Source of the DNA: Streptomyces sp. TRM68416
GTDB taxonomy: Bacteria; Actinomycetota; Actinomycetes; Streptomycetales; Streptomycetaceae
Direction of reading: 5' to 3'
Assembly (NCBI RefSeq): GCF_014596915.1
Contig: NZ_JACVWU010000005.1
Location: 1 to 64,000 of the forward strand
DNA length: 64,000 nucleotides
Shown here: piece after piece, positions 50,151-57,812 of the stretch
Position numbering within the stretch: the stretch's first letter is position 1
Layout of the letters: every line of letters starts with the position of its first letter
Program-made: the position numbers and the translations under genes
The notes under the pieces: generated by a model
Seen by the model: only the letters and a program-made list of their open reading frames with translations
Database searches by the model: none
What the model was told of the DNA's origin: nothing

Positions 50151-50379
50151 ACACCTGGGCGAGTGTCTGGCCGACCGCCAACGCCGCTGGGCCGGCGATC
50201 TGCCGCCCCTGAGTGACGAACTCCAAGAACTGGCCTGCCTGTTGGCCGATGAAGAGCCCCGCAAGATCGGTGCGCACCCCTTGTGGCCGCTCTTCACGGG
50301 ACTGTTCCGCGCCGAAGCCGGTACCGACCCCGACCCGGCAGCGCTGGGCGTGGTCTGCGACTGCCCGGAGCACTTCTGA
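50143..50379 (+). CDS. 78-residue hypothetical protein of the element
   Basis: GTG 50143 overlaps the upstream stop and has TTGAGGAGT before it. The product is acidic, with helices around LSDELQELACLLADEEP and a short Cys pair CDC near the end (VVCDCPEHF). No family recognised. It is the last gene of the capsid/TerS-like block, before a terminator. Confidence 0.65.
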   Translation: MYEHLGECLADRQRRWAGDLPPLSDELQELACLLADEEPRKIGAHPLWPLFTGLFRAEAGTDPDPAALGVVCDCPEHF

Positions 50380-50384
50380 TCCCT

Positions 50385-50423
50385 GCCCCCGATGGCTGCC
50401 CGCGCTGGGTGGTCGTCGGGGGC
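50385..50423 (+). terminator. Terminator ending the capsid block
   Basis: Perfect 8-bp arms GCCCCCGA and TCGGGGGC followed by TTCGT, six bases after the stop of the 78-residue gene. It separates the structural-type block from the regulatory block. Confidence 0.8.
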
Positions 50424-50466
50424 TTCGTCGTTGGTATGGCACAGATCGAAGATCGTTTATTCCAAG

Positions 50467-50495
50467 ACACGAATAGTCGTGTTCTGTCATAGACA
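50467..50495. promoter_or_regulatory. Operator-like palindromes ahead of the regulatory module
   Basis: ACACGAATAGTCGTGT (50467-50482) is a perfect inverted repeat with 6-bp arms. It is closely followed by TGTCATAGACA (50485-50495), with 4-bp arms. They lie in an AT-richer leader before the 70-residue gene and are candidate sites for the XRE protein encoded downstream. Confidence 0.6.
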
Positions 50496-50561
50496 CCTCT
50501 CCGTGATCTGCCTAGCGTCGTTCCCGAGGGTCGGGAAGCGCCCGGCCGGAAGGGGGCCACG

Positions 50562-50774
50562 ATGGCAGGCAGAGAGCGCCTTACCCGCCTTACGGGAACG
50601 GTCAACGGACCGAACTGTGACGACGACGACTGCCCCAACGTGTACGCCACGGGGCACGGCACGTTCGTGGTTCAGGGAGACGCATACGAGGGCTTCACAG
50701 TCCCAGACGGCGAAGGTCTCGTGGAGATTCCTGAGCACATTCTCAGGGAGGCTGTGCGTGCTCTCGGATGGTGA
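50562..50774 (+). CDS. 70-residue partner protein of the DUF6879/XRE module
   Basis: ATG 50562 with GAAGGGGG upstream. The product has a small all-beta look (CPNVYATGHGTFVVQGDAY) and an amphipathic helix at the end (EIPEHILREAVRAL). Proteins of this kind commonly precede DUF6879 and DUF5753 genes in Streptomyces. It overlaps the DUF6879 gene by 17 bases. Function unknown. Confidence 0.72.
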   Translation: MAGRERLTRLTGTVNGPNCDDDDCPNVYATGHGTFVVQGDAYEGFTVPDGEGLVEIPEHILREAVRALGW

Positions 50775-51276
50775 GTGGCGGAAGGTGTTCGATGCCTTCC
50801 AATACGATGCATGGCGCTTTGAAGCTCAACCGACCTACACCATGCCGCGCGAGGCTCAGAATGTGGCTCTCTTTCTGCGGGGCGAGGACAAGCCCGCTGA
50901 CCACAATGCGAAGTGGCACACGCGCGTCAGGGAGTATCGCGAAGCAGGTAAGAAGATCGGGCGCGTACGCGTTGTGCGGCAGCCTCTAACGGACTACCAG
51001 CGGTACCAATTCGCATGGGGAATCCCTGGGAACATTGCAGCGGGTGAAGACATTCGAATCCTGGATGTCACACACGACGACTACGGCCTTCCTGTTACCG
51101 GGCAAGATTGGTGGATGTTCGACGAGTCCACCGTTGTTCATCTGAACTTTCGGCCGGACGGAACGCAGATCGGTCGTGAAATTCACGAAGGTGACGTGGA
51201 ACAGTTTCGGGCATGGAAGCACACGGCTCTTGCCGCAGCAATCCCGTTCGCTGAGTACATGAAAGAGCACGGGTGA
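50758..51276 (+). CDS. DUF6879 family protein
   Basis: A 172-residue protein. The family pattern is visible: FDAFQYDAWRFEAQPTYTMP at the start, WHTRVREYREAGKKIGRVRV, YQRYQFAWGIPGNIAAGEDI, and DWWMFDESTVVHLNF. GTG 50758 has AGGGAGG upstream. It overlaps the XRE gene (GTGA). DUF6879 proteins occur with DUF5753 regulators and may be effectors or toxins controlled by them; this is unproven. Confidence 0.82.
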   Translation: MLSDGEWRKVFDAFQYDAWRFEAQPTYTMPREAQNVALFLRGEDKPADHNAKWHTRVREYREAGKKIGRVRVVRQPLTDYQRYQFAWGIPGNIAAGEDIRILDVTHDDYGLPVTGQDWWMFDESTVVHLNFRPDGTQIGREIHEGDVEQFRAWKHTALAAAIPFAEYMKEHG

Positions 51277-52112
51277 CACTTGAGCCAGAACAGTTGGGCC
51301 GGTCGAAGGCTGACCTAGCTGAAACTCTGCGCGACTTGCGAAAGCGAGCCGGTCTCACTGGGGATCGGCTCGCTAAGCGTTGCGCCATGAGTCAGTCGAA
51401 AATCAGCAAGATCGAGACGGGCAAGACCACGCCTTCACTCGTAGACGTCGAACGCATATTGCGGGCCGTGGACGCCCCTCCGGAACTTGTCAGCGAAGTG
51501 ATGGCGCTAGCCAGGATGGCTAACACCGAGTGGCAGGACAAGCGTTCCTCCTGGCGGCGGGGCTTGGAGAAGCGGCAAGCTGAGCTGGCAGCGTTGGAAT
51601 CCGAGTCGACGGAGATGCGCTACTTCCTGCCGTCCATGCTCACTGGCCTTCTTGCTACACCTGAGTACGTAAGAGCTAGTCTCACGCATTCCCCCGGGGG
51701 CAAGACCAAGACCGTTGCGCGAAAACTGGAACGTCAGGCCGTCTTGTATGACACATCAAAGCGATTCACCTTCCTCCTCACCGAACAGGCCATCAGATGG
51801 GCCATCGTTCCCACGACAGCGATGGCAGTTCAGATTGATCGACTCACGTCACTTTCCCGGCTGCCCAACATCCGGATTGGCGTAGTTCCGAACGGCACAA
51901 ACATTCCGCGCGGCCCGTTGAATACATTCACCATCTATGACGATCGTCTAGCAACCGTCGAGACCTTCACAGGAAGAATCGTTTTTCAAGACGGTCGTGA
52001 CATAGCCCAGTACCGGGAAATCTTCGAAATGTATGCGGGTTTCGCGATCTACGGCGACGGCGCCCGCGAGTTTCTAGCCGCATGTGTGCAGTCACTCTTA
52101 CATGATCTTTAG
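51273..52112 (+). CDS. XRE-family regulator with DUF5753 (element-encoded)
   Basis: A 279-residue protein: helix-turn-helix at about residues 15-70 (RLAKRCAMSQSKISKIETGK) and DUF5753 from about 95 (WRRGLEKRQAELAALESEST). GTG 51273 overlaps the DUF6879 stop. Same family as the chromosomal protein at 70-921 but clearly divergent. It probably represses the promoter at 50430-50560 and may set the quiescent state of the element. Confidence 0.88.
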   Translation: MTLEPEQLGRSKADLAETLRDLRKRAGLTGDRLAKRCAMSQSKISKIETGKTTPSLVDVERILRAVDAPPELVSEVMALARMANTEWQDKRSSWRRGLEKRQAELAALESESTEMRYFLPSMLTGLLATPEYVRASLTHSPGGKTKTVARKLERQAVLYDTSKRFTFLLTEQAIRWAIVPTTAMAVQIDRLTSLSRLPNIRIGVVPNGTNIPRGPLNTFTIYDDRLATVETFTGRIVFQDGRDIAQYREIFEMYAGFAIYGDGAREFLAACVQSLLHDL

Positions 52113-52193
52113 GCGACAACAGGAATTATTCTGGGGTCACTTGAAACTCTCCTCTACCTTGAGTGCAAACACGAAGAGGGCGGAGGGGAAGAC

Positions 52194-52562
52194 GTGGGCG
52201 AGCGGGCAGGCGGCACGCGGAACGTGGTTCGCGTATTGCCGTGGAAGACGAAGGATGGCAAGGAATGCTTGCTTCAAAGTGACGACGCCGGGGGCGTACT
52301 CAGCCGTCTCGCGGATGACATGGAAGCTGCGCAACTCAGCATCGGGGAGAAGGTGCTTCTCCACGCTCACGAACTCCTCTCCAACCCCCGCGCCACGGAA
52401 CCCGAAATGCGTTATCTGGCACGGCAGTTGACGGAGTGCCTGGGGGACGCCTTGAGGGTCGCTGAGAGCCGGGGTGACCGTCTGGGAGTCAGCGGCACCG
52501 AAGACGTCCAGGACGACGGAGAAGACGAGGGCCCCACGTTGCCCGCTGAGGCGTTCGGATGA
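52194..52562 (+). CDS. Hypothetical helical protein of the element
   Basis: A 122-residue protein from GTG 52194 with GAGGGGAAG upstream. The middle is helical (LSRLADDMEAAQLSIGEKVL, LLSNPRATEPEMRYLARQLT), and the C-terminus is acidic. No family recognised. It overlaps the next gene by 4 bases. Similar helical proteins accompany DUF5753 modules in Streptomyces islands. Confidence 0.65.
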   Translation: MGERAGGTRNVVRVLPWKTKDGKECLLQSDDAGGVLSRLADDMEAAQLSIGEKVLLHAHELLSNPRATEPEMRYLARQLTECLGDALRVAESRGDRLGVSGTEDVQDDGEDEGPTLPAEAFG

Positions 52563-52807
52563 GCACCCGCGCTGTCTACCGCTACGTGCCCCACACGATC
52601 CAGCACGCACCCGAGAGCGGCATAACGGCGGAACTGTTCTGCACGTCCATCGGATGCGGCGAGTCATCCGGCCCGCAGGCTGATCCCGAGACCGCCCAAG
52701 ACTGGGCGCTGAGACATACCGGCCTGAACCCCGGCCATGACCTCTTCCGGCGCGAGTACACCGACCATGCGCGAGTGACCCGCGCTGACCCGACCCCGGC
52801 CCGCTGA
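52559..52807 (+). CDS. DUF7848-like small protein
   Basis: An 82-residue protein beginning MSTRAVYRYVPHTIQHAPES, with two Cys in FCTSIGCGESSGP and the segment AQDWALRHTGLNPGHDLFRR. This pattern is common in Streptomyces regulatory islands, where it is named DUF7848. ATG 52559 overlaps the upstream stop. It is the last gene before attR. Confidence 0.72.
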   Translation: MSTRAVYRYVPHTIQHAPESGITAELFCTSIGCGESSGPQADPETAQDWALRHTGLNPGHDLFRREYTDHARVTRADPTPAR

Positions 52808-52906
52808 GCGACGGCGAGTAAGACAGTTCAGCGGTTCGGCCCGGCCCCGTTCGTGCGCTGCCCCCGTGGCGTGCGGGCGGGGCTTCCGCGTGCCGTTGAC
52901 CGGCCG

Positions 52907-52950
52907 ATACCCTAGAACCGCTAGTTAGACGCGTTCGGGTCCGCCATCAC
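52907..52950 (+). other. attR, right attachment site of the integrated element
   Basis: The core GACGCGT is at 52928-52934, with VOC-gene sequence to the right. To its left, six bases away, is the attP arm CCCTAGAACCGC (52910-52921), the imperfect inverted partner of GCGGTTCTGGG at attL. Together they form the dyad expected of an attP for a large serine integrase. Confidence 0.9.
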
Positions 52951-53373
52951 CACCCACGACCCGCCCGGCTCCGACACCCGCCGCACCACGCTCGCCCCGA
53001 GCCCCTCCAGCCGCTCGACCTCGGCGTCGCGCTGCCCCGCGGGCGCGTGCAGGTCCAGATGGAGCCGGTTCTTGGCGGTCTTCGGCTCGGGAACGCGCTG
53101 GAACAGCAGCCGCCGCCCGAGCCCCGTGCCGCTCTCCTCCTCGTACGGGTCCTCCGGGTGCCGCACGGCGATCAGGTCCCGGAAGGCCGGGCGGTCGTGG
53201 AAGTCGACGGTGGCCTCGGCGGGCAGCGCGCCGAGTTTCAACAGCCGTTCGACCAAGGCACTGTTGTCCTCGGTCAGGTAGTGCAGGGCGGCGGCCCAGA
53301 AGTCGGCCTGCCGGTGCGGATCGGTGGCGTCGATGACGAGCTTCCAGTGCAGCGGAGCGGGTGTCTCGGTCAT
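52921..53373 (-). pseudogene. VOC/glyoxalase-like gene truncated by element insertion
   Basis: A 150-residue frame starting ATG 53373 (MTETPAPLHWKLVIDATDPH) with VOC-type repeats, including NRLHLDLHAPAGQRDAEVER and GASVVRRVSEPGGSWVVMAD. It now ends PNASN-stop using element DNA. Before insertion it ended PNASGDPEGNEFCVH, so the last strand with the conserved DPEGNEF Glu has been lost and activity is doubtful. Start and promoter are intact and divergent from the CGNR regulator gene. Confidence 0.9.
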
Positions 53374-53397
53374 GTAACCAGTTATAGTAGTTACATG
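53371..53397. promoter_or_regulatory. Palindromic divergent promoter/operator between VOC and CGNR genes
   Basis: The two ATG codons are only 21 bp apart and form the outer ends of a perfect 8-bp inverted repeat (CATGTAAC and GTTACATG with an 11-base centre). TATAGT (53383-53388) is a -10 box for the plus strand, leaving no room for a leader; TATAAC serves the other strand. Both genes are therefore probably leaderless and share one operator, likely bound by the CGNR protein. Confidence 0.75.
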
Positions 53398-54009
53398 AGT
53401 GAGCGTGCAAGGGAAACGCTGGGACGGCAGCCCGGCCTGACGTTGATCTCCTACGAGGGCAAGCCGTACCGCTTCGACCCCGGCGCCCTGTGCCTGGAGC
53501 TGCTGCCGACGGGCGGCCCCGGCGCCTTCGCGCGCTACGAGGTGCTGCACGAGCCGGCGGACCTGGTGGCCTGGGCCGACCGCAGCCGCCTGCCCGGCGC
53601 CCTCGACATCGCCGTATCGGAAGCGGAGCTGGAGCGGACCCGCGCCTTCCGTGACGCGCTCTTCCTGCTCGCCGCGGACCGGGCGCACGGGCGTCCGGTG
53701 CGGGCGGAACTCGTCGACGCGGTCAACGCGCCCGCGGCCGAGTCCCCCCTGGTCTCCCGCCTCACCCCCGAGGGCACGCGCGCGTGGGCGCCGGGCGCCA
53801 CCGGCACCCAGCTGCTGTCCACCCTCGCCCGCGACGCGATCGACCTGTTCACCGGCCCGTACGCCGACCGCGTGCGCGAGTGCGGCGCCCACGACTGCTA
53901 CCTGCTGTTCGTCGACACCTCCCGGCCGGGCCGCAGGCGCTGGTGCGCGATGGAGCACTGCGGAAACCGGGAGAAGGTCAGGGCGCACCGAAAGCGGCAG
54001 CAGAGCTGA
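53395..54009 (+). CDS. ABATE/CGNR zinc-finger transcriptional regulator
   Basis: A 204-residue protein. The N-terminal ABATE domain (about 20-130) is a predicted ligand-binding region; the C-terminal CGNR zinc finger shows CGAHDCYLLFVDTSRPGRRR followed by WCAMEHCGNREKVRAHR. ATG 53395 is right behind the -10 box, without a ribosome site, so translation is probably leaderless. Such regulators usually control their divergent neighbour, here the disrupted VOC gene. Confidence 0.9.
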   Translation: MSERARETLGRQPGLTLISYEGKPYRFDPGALCLELLPTGGPGAFARYEVLHEPADLVAWADRSRLPGALDIAVSEAELERTRAFRDALFLLAADRAHGRPVRAELVDAVNAPAAESPLVSRLTPEGTRAWAPGATGTQLLSTLARDAIDLFTGPYADRVRECGAHDCYLLFVDTSRPGRRRWCAMEHCGNREKVRAHRKRQQS

Positions 54010-54056
54010 GCGCTCCGCTGGGAGTGCCGTGGTGTGTCGTTGTTCGCCCGCGGACT

Positions 54057-54100
54057 CGTCGTGGCCGGTCGCGCAGTTCCCCGCGCCCCTTGGGGGCGCG
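54057..54100. repeat. Dispersed Streptomyces intergenic repeat with hairpin
   Basis: GGCCGGTCGCGCAGTTCCCC followed by GCGCCCCTTGGGGGCGCG is a version of a short sequence that I recognise from many Streptomyces intergenic regions. It folds into a GC-rich hairpin and lies between the convergent CGNR and RarD genes, where it can act as a terminator. Confidence 0.65.
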
Positions 54101-54208
54101 CTGCCGAACCGCAGTCGCATGCGCCAGGTCCGGTTGGCGGCCTCCGGCCGCACAGCACATGTCGGGCCGGGGCCGGTCCGCGCCCGGCCTCCCGCCGGCG
54201 GCCGCCGT

Positions 54209-55204
54209 CTACGGCCGCGCGTTCACCGGGCCGGGCTCCACAGACGCACTGCCCGCGTTCCGTACGGCACCGGCGGCGCCCGCCGTGACCGTCTCCTCCC
54301 TCAGTGCGCGGGCCGTCCTGCGCGCGGAGCGCCACGCGTCGGCGGTCAGCAGCGACAGCGCCAGCCAGACCAGCGCGAACCCGGCCCAGCGTTCGGCGGG
54401 CATCGCCTCGCGGAAGTAGAGGACGCCGAGCAGGAACTGGAAGACGGGCGCGAGGTACTGCAGCAGTCCCAGTGTGGACAGCGGCACGCGGATCGCCGCC
54501 GCGCCGAAGCAGACCAACGGCAGTGCGGTGATGAGGCCGGTGCCCACGAGGAGCGCGGTGTGCCCGGGGCCCTCGGTCGTGAACGTGGAGTCGCCGCTCA
54601 CGGTCAGCCAGAGCAGGAAGCCGAGTGCGGGCAGGAACTGGATGGCGGTCTCGGCGGCCAGCGACTCGATGCCGCCGAGGTTGACCTTCTTCTTCACCAA
54701 TCCGTAGGTGGCGAAGGAGAAGGCGAGCACGAGGGAGATCCACGGGGGCCGGCCGTAGCCGACGGTGAGCACCACGACCGCCGCGAAGCCGACCCCGACC
54801 GCCACCCACTGCACGGGCCGCAGCCGCTCCTTCAGCAGCAGTACGCCCATCGCGATGGTGACCAGCGGGTTGATGAAGTAGCCGAGCGAGGCCTCCACCA
54901 CCCGGTCGTTGTTCACGGACCAGATGTAGACGCCCCAGTTGACGGCGATGACGCCCGCGGCGACCGCCACGAGCGCGAGCCGGCGGGGCTGGCGCAGCAG
55001 CTCCCCGGCCCAGGCCCACCGGCGCAGGGCGAGCAGCGCCACGGCGACGGCGACGAGGGTCCACGCCATCCGGTGGGCGAGGACCTCGAACGGCTCGGCG
55101 GGCTTCAGGAGGGGGAAGTAGAGGGGGAACAGGCCCCACATGCCGTAGGCCGCGAAACCGTTCAGCAGGCCTATGCGCCGCTCGCCCTTCGGCTTCTCGC
55201 TCAC
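54209..55204 (-). CDS. rarD: RarD-type EamA-family transporter
   Basis: A 331-residue membrane protein with ten hydrophobic helices in two EamA halves. The RarD start is visible as GLLNGFAAYGMWGLFPLYFP, then LAHRMAWTLVAVA, VNWGVYIWSVNNDRVVEASL and GYFINPLVTIAMGVLLLKER. Substrate unknown (RarD-like proteins are drug/metabolite exporters by family name). GTG 55204 has GAGGGAGG upstream. The C-terminal 40 residues are hydrophilic. Confidence 0.9.
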   Translation of the reverse strand: MSEKPKGERRIGLLNGFAAYGMWGLFPLYFPLLKPAEPFEVLAHRMAWTLVAVAVALLALRRWAWAGELLRQPRRLALVAVAAGVIAVNWGVYIWSVNNDRVVEASLGYFINPLVTIAMGVLLLKERLRPVQWVAVGVGFAAVVVLTVGYGRPPWISLVLAFSFATYGLVKKKVNLGGIESLAAETAIQFLPALGFLLWLTVSGDSTFTTEGPGHTALLVGTGLITALPLVCFGAAAIRVPLSTLGLLQYLAPVFQFLLGVLYFREAMPAERWAGFALVWLALSLLTADAWRSARRTARALREETVTAGAAGAVRNAGSASVEPGPVNARP

Positions 55205-55256
55205 GGGCCCTCCCTCATGTCGTGCGTGCCTGCACGAAGGTAGCGCCGAACGACCC

Positions 55257-55296
55257 CGCCTGTCATGCCCGTATCGCCATACGGTCATGACAGGCG
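55257..55296. promoter_or_regulatory. Large perfect dyad between rarD and the SDR gene
   Basis: Arms CGCCTGTCATG and CATGACAGGCG are perfect over 11 bp, and a further CGTAT/ATACG pair is nested inside. It lies 14 bases beyond the SDR-gene stop and about 50 bases ahead of rarD on the same strand. It could be a terminator for the first or an operator for the second. Confidence 0.6.
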
Positions 55297-55310
55297 CGTG
55301 GCCGGGACGC

Positions 55311-56165
55311 TCAGCCCTTGAGGGCGGCGGCGATCGCCTCGGAGAGCGGGGTGGTCGGGCGGCCGGTCAGGCGGGACAGGTCGCCGGAGGAGACGACGAG
55401 CTCACCCTTCTCGATGGAGACGTCGACACCGGCGAGGACCGCGGCGAACGGCTCGGGCAGCCCGGCACCGGTCAGGATCCCGACGAGCGCCTCCGGCGGG
55501 ACGGGGCTGTAGGCGATCTCCCGGCCGGTCTGCCGGCTCAGCTCGGCCGCGTACTCGGCGAAGCTCCACGCCTCGTCGCCGCCCAGCTCGTACGTCCGGT
55601 TCTCGTGCCCCTCACCGGTCAGTACGGCGACGGCGGCGGCCGCGTAGTCGGCGCGCGAGGCGGAGGAGACCCGGCCCTCGCCGGCCGCGGCGACGACGGC
55701 GCTGTGCTCCAGCACGGGGCCGAGGTTCTCGGTGTAGTTCTCGTGGTACCAGCCGTTGCGCAGCAGGACGTAGGGGACGCCGGAGCCGGTGAGCGCCTTC
55801 TCCGTGGCCCGGTGGTCGTCGGCGAGGGCGGCGGTGAGGCTGCCGGGGGCGCTGGTGTAGGCGAGCAGCGCGACGCCCGCGGCCTTGGCGGCGTCGATGA
55901 CGACCTGGTGCTGGGCGGGGCGGCCCTTGTCGAACTCGTTGCCGGAGATCAGCAGGACCTTGTCGCCCGCCGCCAGGAGGCCGTCGAAGGTCTCGGGCGC
56001 GTTGTAGTCGGCGACCGCGAGCTGCACGCCCTTGGCGGCGAGGTCGGCGGCCTTCTCGGGGGTGCGGACGACGGCGGTGATCTGCTCGGCGGGCACCTTC
56101 TCCAGCAACTGCTCGATGACGTGGCGGCCGAGGTGTCCGGTGGCTCCGGTGACGACGATGCTCAT
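55311..56165 (-). CDS. NAD(P)H-binding SDR/NmrA-type quinone reductase (QorB-like)
   Basis: A 284-residue atypical short-chain reductase. The N-terminal nucleotide motif is VTGATGHLGRHVIEQL (GxxGxxG), then LLISGNEFDKGRPAQHQVVI, LLAYTSAPG, LLRNGWYHENY and a C-terminal substrate lobe, all as in QorB/YtfG NAD(P)H:quinone reductases. ATG 56165. It is divergent from an HxlR-type regulator, the usual partner of such redox genes. Confidence 0.9.
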   Translation of the reverse strand: MSIVVTGATGHLGRHVIEQLLEKVPAEQITAVVRTPEKAADLAAKGVQLAVADYNAPETFDGLLAAGDKVLLISGNEFDKGRPAQHQVVIDAAKAAGVALLAYTSAPGSLTAALADDHRATEKALTGSGVPYVLLRNGWYHENYTENLGPVLEHSAVVAAAGEGRVSSASRADYAAAAVAVLTGEGHENRTYELGGDEAWSFAEYAAELSRQTGREIAYSPVPPEALVGILTGAGLPEPFAAVLAGVDVSIEKGELVVSSGDLSRLTGRPTTPLSEAIAAALKG

Positions 56166-56229
56166 GGTCTGCGGTCTCCTTGTGGGGTGCGGATGCCGCT
56201 AACCATATGGGGTGCGCTAACTATTCGTA

Positions 56230-56254
56230 AGTACACACTTTGAAGTAAGGTACT
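56230..56254. promoter_or_regulatory. Nested palindrome in the SDR/HxlR divergent promoter
   Basis: Outer arms AGTAC and GTACT enclose an inner ACTT-TG-AAGT dyad immediately upstream of the HxlR-type ATG at 56258. Sites with TACT/AGTA arms are typical of HxlR/DUF24 regulators such as YodB, so this is the likely operator for both genes. Confidence 0.65.
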
Positions 56255-56257
56255 GGC

Positions 56258-56650
56258 ATGGCGGTAAGTAAGAGAGCGTCCGAGGCCGAGACCATGTGCC
56301 CGTACCGGCTCGTCCTGGAGCACGTCACGAGCCGCTGGGGTGTCCTGGTCCTCATCCGGCTCCTGGACCACCCCCACCGCTTCAGCGAGCTGCGCCGCGC
56401 GCTCGGCACGCTCGGCGGGCGGACCGTCAGCGAGAAGATGCTCACCCAGACCCTCCAGACCCTGGAACGGGACGGCTTCGTCCACCGGGACGCCCGGCCG
56501 GTGATCCCGCCGCGGGTCGACTACTCCCTGACGGAGCTGGGGCGCGAGGCGGCGGAGCAGGTGCGGGGTCTTGCGCTGTGGACCGAGCGGCGCATGGGTG
56601 CGGTACAGGAGGCGCGGTCGGCCTACGACGCGGCGAGGAACAGCGTCTGA
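56258..56650 (+). CDS. HxlR-family (DUF24) redox-type regulator
   Basis: A 130-residue winged-helix protein. Cys14 in AETMCPYRLVLEHVTSRWGV is the conserved N-terminal Cys that senses quinones or electrophiles in YodB and QorR. The recognition region is FSELRRALGTLGG-RTVSEKML, and DGFVHRDARPVIPPRVDYSL is the wing. It diverges from the quinone-reductase-like gene, matching the QorR-type arrangement. Confidence 0.9.
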   Translation: MAVSKRASEAETMCPYRLVLEHVTSRWGVLVLIRLLDHPHRFSELRRALGTLGGRTVSEKMLTQTLQTLERDGFVHRDARPVIPPRVDYSLTELGREAAEQVRGLALWTERRMGAVQEARSAYDAARNSV

Positions 56651-56680
56651 GCCGGGCTGAGCTGAGCGCCGATGCGGGAC

Positions 56681-56715
56681 GAGGGCCCGGGTGCGGTGAA
56701 AGCACCCGGGCCCTC
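56681..56715. terminator. Bidirectional terminator between the HxlR gene and korB
   Basis: Perfect 14-bp arms GAGGGCCCGGGTGC and GCACCCGGGCCCTC around GGTGAAA, between convergent genes. Confidence 0.9.
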
Positions 56716-56732
56716 GCATGTCGGCCGTGGTC

Positions 56733-57804
<1,072 letters not shown>

Positions 57805-57812
<8 letters not shown>

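Larger units (their letters stand above)
44244..52934 (+). mobile_element. Integrated mobile element with serine integrase and lone capsid gene
   Basis: The element spans 8,684 bp plus one core copy. Evidence: 7-bp GACGCGT at both ends, an integrase gene at the left end, exact restoration of a split VOC gene when it is removed, attP half-sites forming an inverted repeat, lower GC content, and phage-type genes. All its genes are on the plus strand. Order: integrase, three zinc-knuckle proteins, HK97 capsid protein, two small proteins, zinc-finger/TerS-like protein, small protein, then a terminator, an operator region and a regulatory module. I see no excisionase by sequence, and no replication, conjugation, portal, protease, large terminase, tail or lysis gene. 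Confidence 0.93.
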
